A stretch of DNA of 64,000 nucleotides. Source: Desulfuromonadaceae bacterium. Lineage in GTDB: Bacteria; Desulfobacterota; Desulfuromonadia; Geobacterales; Pseudopelobacteraceae. Every line of letters begins with the position of its first letter. Positions within the stretch are counted from its first letter, which is position 1. The stretch is taken from contig JAQUHA010000005.1 of the NCBI GenBank assembly GCA_028683855.1, forward strand, positions 1 to 64,000, written 5' to 3'. A program made the translations under genes and the position numbers. The notes under the pieces are model-generated. The model had not been told where the DNA came from, did not search any database, and saw nothing but the letters and a program-made list of their open reading frames with translations. Positions 33,389 through 43,158 of the stretch are shown in pieces.

Positions 33389-33422
33389 CAAAAAGGGAAC
33401 CTGAAAGCAGATTCCCTTTTTG
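33389..33422 (-). terminator. Hairpin terminator between zinc-ribbon gene and rph
   Basis: CAAAAAGGGAA and TTCCCTTTTTG pair around a 12-base loop, with T5 on both strands. On the - strand it follows the small zinc-ribbon gene and separates it from rph. The 75 bases from here to the rph start must carry any rph promoter; no clear one is visible. Confidence 0.65.
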
Positions 33423-33446
33423 TTATCAATAAAGCGGTAGAGTTAT

Positions 33447-33602
33447 CTAACCAAGATGAATTTTATTATTCCTCGCTCTATTAGCCAGTATCGTTGAGTC
33501 TAGTAACTCTCCGCAGCAGGTACATTTCCAAGCATCGAATGAGCGAACAAAATCATAGAATTTTTCAGCGAACATACGACCTTTACAACGCGGACAATGC
33601 AT
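33447..33602 (-). CDS. Small zinc-ribbon protein, 51 residues
   Basis: This ORF is not in the track. The product (MHCPRCKGRMFAEKFYDFV...) has two cysteine pairs, CPRC and CTCC, spaced for a zinc ribbon, with a conserved-looking FYDFVRSFDAWKC core. GGAGGGG stands five bases before the ATG. Small ribbon proteins of this kind occur in Geobacter genomes, and their function is not known. It has its own transcript, with a hairpin terminator after it and an inverted repeat in its leader. Confidence 0.8.
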   Translation of the reverse strand: MHCPRCKGRMFAEKFYDFVRSFDAWKCTCCGELLDSTILANRARNNKIHLG

Positions 33603-33611
33603 AATACCCCT

Positions 33612-33644
33612 CCCGACTACCAAAATAAATAGTAAACGGTCGGG
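33612..33644 (-). other. Inverted repeat in leader of zinc-ribbon gene
   Basis: CCCGAC and GTCGGG on the - strand can pair across a 21-base loop, ending next to the GGAGGGG ribosome site of the zinc-ribbon gene. It may control access to the ribosome site or be an operator. Confidence 0.45.
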
Positions 33645-33726
33645 TGATTACATCTAATGTGCCAACAGCTTGCATCAATCTGCACAGAAGGAGAGACAAC
33701 TTAAAAAAACAAGTGTATACAGCTAG

Positions 33727-34272
33727 TTAAAAGAAAACTTTAATTCCATTATACTTGTCATTTCCAATTCCATTTATCAAACTAAGATCTTCTACACGCA
33801 TAAAACCGCCATTATTTTGACGATATTCAACTATTCGCTTGGCTAGTGATGCTCCGATACCTGGTAACCTGTCAAAATCATCTTCTTTCATTCTTGTTAT
33901 ATCAAGGGGAATTCCCAAAAGCATCTGCTCATTTACTGTCATAAAATCTAATGACATTCTACAGTTCCCATCAGGCAGCAGTAACACTCTAATTGATGAA
34001 CCGTTTTGAACTTTTCTATTTGCAGTAATATTTAGAGGCTCTTCAAAGGAGTTGCACAAATCCGCCAACAAAGTGACGCTTTCCGCCAATAAATTGGCTG
34101 AGAAACGGTAAATCCCCGGATGCCTTAGATCACCACACATTTTAACCGTAACAAAATCGTCAGACAAAACATGAGAAGCCGTAGAAACAGGATAATCCTG
34201 ACTCATACGGCTTCTCACAACAAGAGTTACAAGCAGTAAAAGCGAACAGACGACAATAACGAGTCGCTTCAC
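33727..34272 (-). CDS. ComEA-like helix-hairpin-helix protein
   Basis: The roughly 181-residue protein has a membrane segment (RLVIVVCSLLLLVTLVV), an SLBB-like region (VKMCGDLRHPGIYRF) and a C-terminal double helix-hairpin-helix (FDRLPGIGASLAKRIVEYRQNNGG; LSLINGIGNDKYNGI) as in ComEA DNA receptors. It overlaps or abuts the end of cimA, so the start is unsure: the track uses 34329, but CTG 34287 (after GGAGGAG) or GTG 34272 are possible. There is no ComEC nearby, so a role in DNA uptake is only a suggestion. Confidence 0.72.
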   Translation of the reverse strand: MKRLVIVVCSLLLLVTLVVRSRMSQDYPVSTASHVLSDDFVTVKMCGDLRHPGIYRFSANLLAESVTLLADLCNSFEEPLNITANRKVQNGSSIRVLLLPDGNCRMSLDFMTVNEQMLLGIPLDITRMKEDDFDRLPGIGASLAKRIVEYRQNNGGFMRVEDLSLINGIGNDKYNGIKVFF

Positions 34273-34288
34273 CAGGGCTTTGTTCAGC

Positions 34289-35857
34289 TTACTCCTCCAT
34301 CTTGTTAAGCTTGTAGTCAATACTATCAATTAAAGCCTGATAAGAAGCATCAATAATATTATCAGAGACACCAACAGTTCCCCATCTGCTATGCTTATCT
34401 CCGGATTCAATAAGCACACGGGTCGAAGATGCAGTCCCCTGACCAGCCGGAAGCACTCTAACTTTGTAGTCAAGCAGCTTAACATCTTTCAATTTAGGGT
34501 AGAACTTTTCCAATGCCTTACGAATCGCGTTGTCAAGAGCATTAACCGGACCGTTACCTTCTGCAGCCGTATGTTCTACTTTACCGCCGACCTTTACCAT
34601 AATTGTTGCTTCTGCCATAGGTTTCTGATCTTCTCCACGTTTTTCGTCAATGACACGGAAACCAAGTACTGTGAAGAATTTTTTATGAGCTCCAAGCGCT
34701 TTTTTCATTAATAACTCAAATGAAGCTTCGGCACCCTCAAACTGATACCCACGGTTTTCCATATCTTTGATATTGTCGAGAATTTCGAGAGTAACAGGAT
34801 CTTTACTATCGAGATTGATATTAAACTCTTCTGCCTTGGCAAGAATATTAGAACGACCTGACAAGTCAGAAATAAGAACCCGTGTACAGTTGCCGACAAG
34901 CTCAGGGCGCATATGTTCATAAGTTTCGGGATGACGCTGAATTGCGCTTACATGCACACCCCCCTTATGGGCAAAGGCAGAGTTGCCGACGTAAGCCTGA
35001 TGCTTATTTGGAGCAACATTCGCGAGTTCATAAACGTAACGGGAAACATCGCGTAGATGCTTCATCTGATCATCAGTAATACACTCTTTTTTCATTTTTG
35101 CCTTTAGAGCCGGTATTATCGAACAAAGATTAGCATTTCCGCAACGCTCACCAAAACCGTTTATTGTACCCTGAACCTGTACAACTCCAAGATCTACGGC
35201 AACTAGCGAATTTGCTACAGCACATTCACCATCATTATGAGTATGAATTCCGAGCGGAGTCTCTATATGTTTCTTAACATCCTTAATTATTGATGCGATC
35301 TCAAAGGGGAGACGTCCACCGTTTGTTTCACAGAGGACTATGCAGTCCACCTTCGCTGCTTCGGCAGCTTTAAGAGTTTTTATGGCATATTCAGGATTAG
35401 CCATATAACCGTCAAAAAAGTGTTCCGCATCATAAAAAACTTCCGCAACGTGTTTCTTCAAATATTCGAGCGAATCAAAAATCAGCTCAAGATTTTCTTC
35501 CAGCGGGATTCTAAGTGCCTCGCTAACATGAAAATCCCAACTTTTACCAAAGATTGTAATTGCATCCGGCTCTGCCTTGATGAGCGTAATTATATTGCTG
35601 TCCTTATCCGGTGTTACTTTTGCGCGACGGGTAGAACCGAATGCAGCAATTTTTGCCTGAGTCAGCTTCTCTTTCTTTATATCCTTAAAGAAGGCGACAT
35701 CTTTAGGATTGCTCCCCGGCCACCCCCCCTCAATGTAGTTAATTCCAAGCTCATCAAGTTTATGGGCAATACGAATTTTGTCTTCCATCTGAAACGAGAT
35801 ATCCTCAGACTGGGTACCATCTCGCAATGTTGTATCGTACAACGTGATTAAGCTCAT
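34289..35857 (-). CDS. cimA: (R)-citramalate synthase
   Basis: The 522-residue protein resembles the LeuA/CimA family with the [23 protein letters not shown] and [19 protein letters not shown] motifs and a C-terminal regulatory domain ([20 protein letters not shown]). It condenses pyruvate and acetyl-CoA to citramalate, the first step of the threonine-independent route to isoleucine found in Geobacter. The 196 bases upstream (35858-36053) separate it from the divergent mtaB and must hold both promoters. No T-box or other known leader is visible. Confidence 0.93.
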   Translation of the reverse strand: MSLITLYDTTLRDGTQSEDISFQMEDKIRIAHKLDELGINYIEGGWPGSNPKDVAFFKDIKKEKLTQAKIAAFGSTRRAKVTPDKDSNIITLIKAEPDAITIFGKSWDFHVSEALRIPLEENLELIFDSLEYLKKHVAEVFYDAEHFFDGYMANPEYAIKTLKAAEAAKVDCIVLCETNGGRLPFEIASIIKDVKKHIETPLGIHTHNDGECAVANSLVAVDLGVVQVQGTINGFGERCGNANLCSIIPALKAKMKKECITDDQMKHLRDVSRYVYELANVAPNKHQAYVGNSAFAHKGGVHVSAIQRHPETYEHMRPELVGNCTRVLISDLSGRSNILAKAEEFNINLDSKDPVTLEILDNIKDMENRGYQFEGAEASFELLMKKALGAHKKFFTVLGFRVIDEKRGEDQKPMAEATIMVKVGGKVEHTAAEGNGPVNALDNAIRKALEKFYPKLKDVKLLDYKVRVLPAGQGTASSTRVLIESGDKHSRWGTVGVSDNIIDASYQALIDSIDYKLNKMEE

Positions 35858-35968
35858 AACTTCCTCCGTATAAATAGTAAAAGTGCCTGTTTAAACTTAT
35901 GAATAACAACGTGCTCCGTTTTATCTGTTTTTTTCATAATTTTCAACTAAAACGCTGACTCTTTTTTC

Positions 35969-35997
35969 TTGACCCTCACTGAATGAGGACTTAACTT
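35969..35997 (+). promoter_or_regulatory. Candidate sigma-70 promoter for mtaB
   Basis: TTGACC and TAACTT are separated by 17 bases in the gap between cimA and mtaB. The -35 is close to consensus; the -10 is weak. The spacer contains an inverted repeat, CCTCA-CTGAA-TGAGG, which could be a regulator site. Confidence 0.4.
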
Positions 35998-36053
35998 GTC
36001 GAATTGATCCATGTAACCAAATATAAACACCAACAGAAGGATTCAGCTTAAAT

Positions 36054-37346
36054 ATGAAAAGAGTAGCAGTCAGCACATTAGGTTGTAAAACCAACCAGTT
36101 CGAATCAGCCGCAATGATCGAACAGTTAAAAGCTGCGGGATATAGTGTTGTCCCGTTCGGCGAAGAGTCAGACTTTTACATTATAAACTCATGCACGGTT
36201 ACCGCCAGAACCGACTCTGAGACACGACGTCACATACGACGTGCACGACGCCTTAATCCTAAAGCACGTATTATCGCAACGGGATGCTACGCACAGGTCG
36301 CTCCCGGTGAGTTAGAAAAAATGCCGGAACTTGATTGTATACTTGGCAATATGGAAAAGCAGAATATTTCGGCACTTCTGGAGTCGAATACCAACTCAGT
36401 TTCTGATATATCGGATATCCACTCTGCGGCTCCGCTCAAACTGACCAGCTTTGCAGAACATACTCGAGCTTTTCTGCAGATCCAGAATGGTTGCAACTCA
36501 TTTTGCGCTTACTGCATAGTTCCATTTGCCCGTGGCAGCAGCCGAAGTGTTCAATTTAATGACGTAATTAAAGGGATCAGGGATCTTGTTGACAACAATT
36601 TTAAAGAGATTGTCCTGACAGGAATACATCTTGGCGCTTACGGTCTTGACCTGAAAAATCCGTTCTCACTTCAATCACTAATAAAAGAGATTGATAAAAC
36701 TGACATTGTTCAACGACTGCGTATTGGTTCAATCGAACCAAATGAAGTAACCGATGAATTGCTCCACTTAATGTCATCATCAAAAAATATTTGCCAGCAC
36801 CTGCATCTTCCTCTTCAGAGCGGGTCAGATACAGTTTTGCAACGTATGGGAAGATGCTATAACGCCGATTTTTTTCGGGAAAAGATAGAAAAGACAGCTG
36901 CAGCAATGCCTAATGCATTTATAGGCGCAGATGTGATTGCTGGATTTCCGGGAGAGACAGAATCTGAATTCAACGAAACTGTCACTCTACTTGAAGAATT
37001 GCCACTATCCGACCTGCACGTATTTCCATATTCAAGCCGCCCTGGGACCAGAGCTGCGGGTATGCCTGGACATCTGCCTGCTCATCTTATCAGTCATCGA
37101 GCTGCAAACCTAAGACAGATTGCCAAACGGAAAAAAGAGACATTTCTTGGTAAATTGGCTGGACAAACCCTTAATGTATTAGTTCAAAGTTATGATAGTA
37201 ACCACAAGATATCAAAGGGCTTATCACGAAACTATGTTTCAGTATCATTTCAATCTGACAATCCAATTATAAATACAGAAGTACCAATATTTATAACAGG
37301 TTCTAACGGAGATATCTGCGGAGGAAGTTACAAACCTACAATCTAA
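36054..37346 (+). CDS. mtaB: tRNA t6A37 methylthiotransferase (MtaB type)
   Basis: The 430-residue radical-SAM protein has the three N-terminal cysteines (LGCKTNQFE, NSCTVT, GCYAQ), the SAM cluster motif CNSFCAYC, and a TRAM-like C-terminus. It adds a methylthio group to t6A at position 37 of tRNAs. AAGGA precedes the ATG. It is the only + strand gene among its near neighbours, and its 3' end overlaps the CDF gene by 11 bases tail to tail. Confidence 0.9.
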   Translation: MKRVAVSTLGCKTNQFESAAMIEQLKAAGYSVVPFGEESDFYIINSCTVTARTDSETRRHIRRARRLNPKARIIATGCYAQVAPGELEKMPELDCILGNMEKQNISALLESNTNSVSDISDIHSAAPLKLTSFAEHTRAFLQIQNGCNSFCAYCIVPFARGSSRSVQFNDVIKGIRDLVDNNFKEIVLTGIHLGAYGLDLKNPFSLQSLIKEIDKTDIVQRLRIGSIEPNEVTDELLHLMSSSKNICQHLHLPLQSGSDTVLQRMGRCYNADFFREKIEKTAAAMPNAFIGADVIAGFPGETESEFNETVTLLEELPLSDLHVFPYSSRPGTRAAGMPGHLPAHLISHRAANLRQIAKRKKETFLGKLAGQTLNVLVQSYDSNHKISKGLSRNYVSVSFQSDNPIINTEVPIFITGSNGDICGGSYKPTI

Positions 37347-38235
37347 TCAGATCCTCGTGCTCCTCTTCATGCGGATTTATATGAATCATAACATCGCCTA
37401 CACCTGAGTATCGTTCAAATATCAACTTTTTTACTGCAGTAGCTACATCATGAGACTGTTTAACTGTCATGTTTGGATCCATTTCAAGCTTTAGATCCAC
37501 AATCATAAACTGCCCTGATCGGCGGGCGCGTATTTCATGCACACTCTCAACGTGGCTTACACTCTCCGCAAGAGTTTGAAGTGCAACTATAAAATCCTCA
37601 GGAGCATTACCGTCCATCAGATCGTGTGCAGCCTCCATAAAGGCCTGATATCCTACATTAAGAATAAAAAATGACGTAAAACCGGCTGCTAAAGGATCAA
37701 GAACACCAAGACCGAAAAATGCTCCGATTACCCCCGCAAGAGTTGCAATAGAGGTAAGCGCGTCTTTCCGGTGGTCTTTGGCAATAGCGAGCAGGGAGGG
37801 GCTTTCCAGCCTTTTGCCTGTTCTTGTTGTAAATCGATAGAGCCACTCTTTTATTATGATCGTAAGGGCAGCCGCAAAAACTGCAATCCACTCCGGTGAT
37901 TTGAAATTCCCGACAATAATTGAAATAACCGACTCATATAGTATCCAGCCACCAGTCGCAACAATAACCAGTGACACAAGGAGCGCAGCTAAACTTTCAG
38001 CTCTTCCATGACCGTATGGATGGTTTTCATCAAATGGCTGACGACCCAACTTAAGAGCCATCATTGTCGCAAATATCGCTACAAAATCACAGGCACTTTC
38101 AATACCGTCGGCAAAAACGGCATCTGACCGTCCCCAGTAACCGGCTGAAAGCTTCATAACCATCAGCAAAGCATTTATCCAGAAGCCTATTTTTATGATT
38201 CGGTCGGCTCTGTCAAAACGTTCATTACGTTGCAT
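37336..38235 (-). CDS. Cation diffusion facilitator (CDF) metal exporter
   Basis: The 299-residue protein has the CDF pattern: six membrane segments, the DGIESACDF motif on segment 2, HPYGHGRAE between segments 2 and 3, and the second DAL motif (HRKDALTSI) on segment 5. The C-terminal cytoplasmic domain contains the HEIRARRSGQFMIVDLKLEMD strand set. It exports zinc, iron or manganese across the inner membrane in exchange for protons; the ion is not certain. The start touches the recJ stop (38235). Confidence 0.9.
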   Translation of the reverse strand: MQRNERFDRADRIIKIGFWINALLMVMKLSAGYWGRSDAVFADGIESACDFVAIFATMMALKLGRQPFDENHPYGHGRAESLAALLVSLVIVATGGWILYESVISIIVGNFKSPEWIAVFAAALTIIIKEWLYRFTTRTGKRLESPSLLAIAKDHRKDALTSIATLAGVIGAFFGLGVLDPLAAGFTSFFILNVGYQAFMEAAHDLMDGNAPEDFIVALQTLAESVSHVESVHEIRARRSGQFMIVDLKLEMDPNMTVKQSHDVATAVKKLIFERYSGVGDVMIHINPHEEEHEDLIRL

Positions 38236-39944
38236 TACTCTACCGCCTTTCTAATAGCTTTAACTCTCAGTTGCAACGAAACAGTATTATTCCATACATT
38301 CAACTCCGGGAAAAAAGCAATATCAAGCAAACCATCCGTCGAAGAATCCGCCTGCCTGAATGCAATTGCATCAAAAACAGCCCCCCCGGCTGTTATCCGC
38401 AGTTTAAGATGCCCTTCACCGACTTTTCGACTTTCCAATACAGTAACAGCTCGCATAACAAGCGTCGGTTCAGGATTCATAGAGCCAAACGGTTCCAAAC
38501 GTCGCAGTTCGTTCACCAACTCTATATCAACTTCAACAGGAGAAATATCAGCATCTACATCTAAAGTCGGTGTAAGCTCGGAATCACCTAGCAAACCAGC
38601 GGCAACGGTTTCAAAAGTTTTGCTGAAACTTTCAATATTCCCGGCTTTCAATGCAACACCAGCGGCATATCGGTGTCCACCGAAACGTTCTAAAAGGTGT
38701 GAACATCCGGTTAATGCATCCAACAGATGAAACCCAGGGATACTACGACCGGAACCTTTAGCATTCCCCGCTTCATCAGTAGCTATAAGTATCGTCGGCC
38801 GATGATAAAGATCAACCAGACGTGATGCAACAATGCCTATAACTCCCTGATGCCAGTTTGAGGAAGAGAGAACAATGCTTCTACATTCCGGATAACTCCC
38901 TGACTGTTTAACCATTGATATAGCATCATCAAGAATTGAGCGCTCCGTTGCCTGGCGTTCCGCATTTGATGAGTCAAGCTCACCAGCCAGAATTGAACAC
39001 TCTTCAACATCGGCACTAAGAAGCAGTTCGACTCCAGGCACTGCGCTTTCCATTCGTCCTGCGGCATTTAACCTTGGTGCTATCCTGAAACCAACCTGTC
39101 CGCAGGAGAGCTGCCCCTTGATTCCTGCCACCTTTTTTAAGGCGGCAACTCCATGCCTTGAGTTACTTTCAAGCTTTTGCAGACCATAATGTACATAAAG
39201 GCGATTTTGCCCAATCAGCGGCACTACATCAGCTATGGTTCCCAGAGCAAGCAGATCAAAATACTCTCTAAGATCAGGTTCACTTTTGTTTTTAAAGAGC
39301 CCTTTCTCTCTCATTTCGCTACGTAAAGCAATCAGTAGATTGAAAGCTACGCCAACGCCGGCAAGCATCTTAAAAGGGTATGAGCAACCGTCTTGAAGAG
39401 GATTTATGACTACGGCTGCATCTGGTAGTTTTTCCCCCGGCGTATGGTGATCAACAATGATTAGATCGACACCTTTCTTCTTACAAAACTCAGCTTCCTG
39501 AATAGAAGTAGTACCGCAATCAACAGAAATTATCACCGTATTGCCGGAGTCAATGATCTTTTGTAGAGATTCCCTATTAAGTCCATAACCATCATTAAAA
39601 CGATTCGGTATGAAATATTTACAATCCAAACCACTCTTACGCAGATATGAGACAAGCAGCGCTGTTCCGGTAATTCCGTCAACGTCGTAGTCACCGTAAA
39701 TACAGACTGATTCTCCGCACTTTATGGCGGTAATAATCCTCTCTACGGCTGATTTGACACCTTTAAGGAGAAAAGGATCAAGCATTGCAGAGAGCGAAGG
39801 ATAAAAAAAATTATTTGCTGATTCTAACGAATCAATACCTCTGCCTACAAGAATCTTAGCCATTACCGGCGAGAGAGCGAGAGAAGATGCCAAAACTTCA
39901 GCTTTGTCAACATCAATACTTTTCATTACCCATTTTTTCAGCAT
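38235..39944 (-). CDS. recJ: Single-stranded-DNA exonuclease RecJ
   Basis: The 569-residue protein has the DHH family motifs: YGDYDVDGITG, DCGTTS, IIVDHHTP and a DHHA1 domain (GRSIPGFHLLDAL.. GGHRYAAGVAL), plus the OB-fold-like C-terminus. It degrades 5' single strands in recombination and mismatch repair. It follows the TPR gene after a terminator and abuts the CDF gene. Confidence 0.94.
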   Translation of the reverse strand: MLKKWVMKSIDVDKAEVLASSLALSPVMAKILVGRGIDSLESANNFFYPSLSAMLDPFLLKGVKSAVERIITAIKCGESVCIYGDYDVDGITGTALLVSYLRKSGLDCKYFIPNRFNDGYGLNRESLQKIIDSGNTVIISVDCGTTSIQEAEFCKKKGVDLIIVDHHTPGEKLPDAAVVINPLQDGCSYPFKMLAGVGVAFNLLIALRSEMREKGLFKNKSEPDLREYFDLLALGTIADVVPLIGQNRLYVHYGLQKLESNSRHGVAALKKVAGIKGQLSCGQVGFRIAPRLNAAGRMESAVPGVELLLSADVEECSILAGELDSSNAERQATERSILDDAISMVKQSGSYPECRSIVLSSSNWHQGVIGIVASRLVDLYHRPTILIATDEAGNAKGSGRSIPGFHLLDALTGCSHLLERFGGHRYAAGVALKAGNIESFSKTFETVAAGLLGDSELTPTLDVDADISPVEVDIELVNELRRLEPFGSMNPEPTLVMRAVTVLESRKVGEGHLKLRITAGGAVFDAIAFRQADSSTDGLLDIAFFPELNVWNNTVSLQLRVKAIRKAVE

Positions 39945-39962
39945 CAGATCGTAATCCTTTGT

Positions 39963-39993
39963 AAAAAAAATCCCCCGTCAAGCGGGGGATTTT
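39963..39993 (-). terminator. Terminator between TPR gene and recJ
   Basis: TCCCCCG and CGGGGGA form a GC-rich stem with a 5-base loop; on the - strand eight T follow. It ends transcription of the upstream TPR and sec operon before recJ. Confidence 0.85.
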
Positions 39994-40021
39994 CAGTCAC
40001 TAAATATTGCCGGCAGCACTC

Positions 40022-40573
40022 TTATTGAGCGCCCTGCATCATACTTTTAATTTGATTTGCAGTTGCACCGTTCGGCTCAATTTCAATTACCTTTTTCCAG
40101 TAAGGTCTTGCTTTTACGTGGTCTTTTAAATCAACCGCATAAACAATTCCCGTATTAAAAAGACTCTGGATATGTTTGGGGTCAATTTTATTTGCTTTTT
40201 CAAAATTTTCCAACGCTTTGTCATACCAACCCATTTTTCTATACATTACCCCCTGGTCAGTTAAAACATTCGGGTTGTTAGGATCAATTTCAAGGGCTTT
40301 ACTATAAGCATTGATAGATTTCTGTGACTGTTCTGTATCAAAATAATCATTCCCCAAAGATATCCATGCATTAAGATTTTTAGGATCCTGGGCAACTATT
40401 TTCTCCGCCTGTGCAATTCGTTGAGTATAGTCAGTAGGAGAACCTGAACCTACCGGTATAGCAGCAGAGCCCTGCTGATTATTTCCAGCGTTACTGATAC
40501 TGAATATTAAGTAACCACCCAACAAACCGACAATCAGTGCAACAACAGCTAAAAGTATTGATTCTTTCTTCAT
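40022..40573 (-). CDS. Membrane-anchored TPR-repeat protein
   Basis: The 183-residue protein has an N-terminal membrane anchor (LLAVVALIVGLLGGYLIFSI), a Gly/Ser/Pro linker and three TPR repeats (for example NLNAWISLGNDYFDTEQSQKS). It lies after secF in the same direction. TPRs bind partner proteins; no catalytic part is seen. The last part (KPYWKKVIEIEP type) is typical of heptad-linked repeats. Exact role unknown. Confidence 0.82.
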   Translation of the reverse strand: MKKESILLAVVALIVGLLGGYLIFSISNAGNNQQGSAAIPVGSGSPTDYTQRIAQAEKIVAQDPKNLNAWISLGNDYFDTEQSQKSINAYSKALEIDPNNPNVLTDQGVMYRKMGWYDKALENFEKANKIDPKHIQSLFNTGIVYAVDLKDHVKARPYWKKVIEIEPNGATANQIKSMMQGAQ

Positions 40574-40605
40574 TTATTCACCTCATTTCAATTTTGAAAA
40601 AGTAT

Positions 40606-41517
40606 CTAAGCAGTTTCACTCTTTTTAACCACCGCCCGCTGCTCAAGCAATAGAACTATCGGAGTGGCAAGAAAAATTGAAGAATAAGTACCTACAGCAA
40701 TACCAATCATTAATGCAAATGAGAAGTCATGTATAACCTCACCACCAAGAAAAAACAGCGCTCCTGCTGCCATAAATGTTGTGAGTGAGGTTACTATTGT
40801 TCTTGAAAGAACTTCGTTAATACTACCGTTAAAAACATTATGCAGAGCGCTCTTCATATTTTTGTGCAGGTTTTCACGTATACGGTCGAAAACAACAACC
40901 GTATCGGTCAGCGAGTATCCGGCTACTGTCAGCACCGCAGTAATAAAGAGCAGGTTGATTTCTTTATCCATGACATAAAATACGGCAATTATCGCCATAA
41001 CATCATGCATGGTTGCAGCTGTTGCACCAATACCAAACTTAAAATCGAAGCGCCAGGCAATGTAGATTATAATACATAGTAACGACAGAACCACAGCTAT
41101 AATGGTATCTTTTCTCAGTTTATCTCCAATTGAAGGACCGATTTCAGTTGTACTTTCAACTGTAAAAGGATTGTCCGTAAACTCTTTTTTGAAAGCTTCC
41201 TGAACTATTTCAGACTGTTTTCCAACAGCGGCGCCAGCCATCTTGACTAATAGTTTGTTACCATCCTTAATCTCCTGGAGATCAACTTTATCAATGCCGC
41301 TGTTGTGAAGCGCAGAGCGGGCTTTGGCTATTGCAAGCGGTTTCTCAAATTTAAGCTGCATAGAGGTACCGCCAGAGAAGTCAATGCCCATGTTGGCTGC
41401 ACCCCTCCCTATCTGAATGATTCCTATAATCCCGACAATAGTTATGATAGCGGAAATTATAAAAGATATATTTCGTTTTCCCATAAAATCGATATTTGTT
41501 TTACCGAGAAGTTCCAT
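40606..41517 (-). CDS. secF: Protein translocase subunit SecF
   Basis: The 303-residue protein has six membrane segments and the SecF motifs IDFSGGTSMQLKFEKP, TDTVVVFDRIREN and RTIVTSLTTFMAAGAL. With SecD and YajC it drives protein export using the proton gradient. It starts 19 bases after secD. Confidence 0.95.
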   Translation of the reverse strand: MELLGKTNIDFMGKRNISFIISAIITIVGIIGIIQIGRGAANMGIDFSGGTSMQLKFEKPLAIAKARSALHNSGIDKVDLQEIKDGNKLLVKMAGAAVGKQSEIVQEAFKKEFTDNPFTVESTTEIGPSIGDKLRKDTIIAVVLSLLCIIIYIAWRFDFKFGIGATAATMHDVMAIIAVFYVMDKEINLLFITAVLTVAGYSLTDTVVVFDRIRENLHKNMKSALHNVFNGSINEVLSRTIVTSLTTFMAAGALFFLGGEVIHDFSFALMIGIAVGTYSSIFLATPIVLLLEQRAVVKKSETA

Positions 41518-41536
41518 GAAAGGTGCTACCCCCTTT

Positions 41537-43129
41537 TTATATGCTCATTTTTTTAACTGTACCTTTATGCAGGAACAGATCGAAGGTCACCTTGGTGCCA
41601 ATCAGCGAGGTGAAAAGATTTATGATAACACCAAGACTTAAGGAGACGGCAAACCCTTTGACCGGTCCTGTACCAAACTGAAACAGAACTGCGGCTGTTA
41701 TCAGAGTGGTTATATGCGAGTCCATGATAGTGAGAAATGCTTTGTCGTAACCGGCATCCAAAGCTGATTTTGGTGATTTACCAAGTTTAAGCTCTTCTCT
41801 TATGCGCTCGAAAATAATTACGTTAGAGTCCACCGACATCCCTATCAGAAGTACAATTGCAGCAATACCAGGCAGGGTAAGCGTAGCCCCAAGAGCGGCA
41901 AGCGCTCCCATCAGATAGATAATATTCAGTATCATTCCAAGGTTAGCAACCATACCGCAGAGTTTGTAGTAGACTGCCATAAATGCAACTACCAGCAGAA
42001 CACCAACAAGTCCTGCAAACAGACCTTTATTTATTGAGTCTTGTCCCAATGAAGGTCCTACCGTTACATTCTGAATAATATTAACAGGTGCGGGAAGAGC
42101 TCCTGCGCGCAGGACTATGGCAAGATCTGCTGCAGTTTTCTCAGTAAAGTTACCGGATATCTGGGCACTACCGCCAGAAATTCGCTCACGAATAACTGGT
42201 GCCGAATGAATATTGTTATCCAGAACGATGGCAAATCTTTTACCGACGTTTGCAGCTGTAACCTGATCAAAAAGCTTTGCACCAAGAGAATTGAAATCTA
42301 TTGCAACGTATGGCTGGTTAAACTGAGAATCTATCCTGACCTGGGCATCTGTCAGCAAATCGCCGGTTATCATAGATTTTTTCTGAACTACGATAGGTAT
42401 TTCAGTAACAGCACCGGTTGCAGGATCAACTGATTTTTCCTTCAATATCTCGGCATCATCGGGAATAACGCCTGATGTAGGTGACAGATCCTCCCGCACC
42501 ATTTTAAAATCAAGTCTTGCGGTTCGCCCGATAAGCTCAATAGCTCTTTGTGGATCCTTGATACCAGGCAACTGAACAACAATATTGCTGATCCCCTCGC
42601 GCTGAATAGTAGGCTCAGATACGCCAAATTGATCTATCCTGTTGCGAATTGTCTCAAGAGCCTGCTGAACTGCCTTGTCTTTACGATCCTGAATTTCCTT
42701 TTCATTTACACGAAGCGTTAACGCAACAAAACCGGCTTCATCAAAAGTAGGACTCTGCTCGTATGTAGGATATTTATCCTTAATCAGCTTTTGTACTGTA
42801 TCTGCCGTACCTTTTTCATACAGAACAATTGAGACCTTGTCTGCACCATCTCTGACTATACGTTTGTAATGCAGATTCTTACCTGTCAAAGTATCTTCAA
42901 GATCTGTAGCGACGAGATCGAGAATACCTTCAATTGCCTTATCTGTGTCAACCTGCATAACCAGATGCGTACCACCCTGAAGGTCAAGCCCAAGATGGAT
43001 CTTGTCCTTTGGCATCAGATTTCCCCACCAGGACGGCAAATTACCGACCAGAGTCGGAGTCAGATAGAGAAATGAAAGTGCAACAAAAACTGCAATGAGG
43101 CTGATCCGCCAGCCAGTTTCTTTTGGCAT
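41537..43129 (-). CDS. secD: Protein translocase subunit SecD
   Basis: The 530-residue protein has an N-terminal membrane segment, a periplasmic domain (HLGLDLQGGTHLVMQV; IRNRIDQFGVSEPTIQ), and C-terminal membrane segments with GMSVDSNVIIFERIREEL. AAAGGAG precedes the ATG. It lies between yajC and secF in the usual order. Confidence 0.95.
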   Translation of the reverse strand: MPKETGWRISLIAVFVALSFLYLTPTLVGNLPSWWGNLMPKDKIHLGLDLQGGTHLVMQVDTDKAIEGILDLVATDLEDTLTGKNLHYKRIVRDGADKVSIVLYEKGTADTVQKLIKDKYPTYEQSPTFDEAGFVALTLRVNEKEIQDRKDKAVQQALETIRNRIDQFGVSEPTIQREGISNIVVQLPGIKDPQRAIELIGRTARLDFKMVREDLSPTSGVIPDDAEILKEKSVDPATGAVTEIPIVVQKKSMITGDLLTDAQVRIDSQFNQPYVAIDFNSLGAKLFDQVTAANVGKRFAIVLDNNIHSAPVIRERISGGSAQISGNFTEKTAADLAIVLRAGALPAPVNIIQNVTVGPSLGQDSINKGLFAGLVGVLLVVAFMAVYYKLCGMVANLGMILNIIYLMGALAALGATLTLPGIAAIVLLIGMSVDSNVIIFERIREELKLGKSPKSALDAGYDKAFLTIMDSHITTLITAAVLFQFGTGPVKGFAVSLSLGVIINLFTSLIGTKVTFDLFLHKGTVKKMSI

Positions 43130-43158
43130 AAGGCTTGTTCTCCTTTTAAGATTTTAAA

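Noticed and set aside
33649-33665. TTGGCAC box upstream of the zinc-ribbon gene as a sigma-54 promoter
   Set aside because: The -24 element is perfect but the -12 position reads GATGT, without the invariant GC.
35858-36053. T-box or other riboswitch upstream of cimA
   Set aside because: The gap is short and shared with a divergent gene; no T-box core or other known motif was seen.
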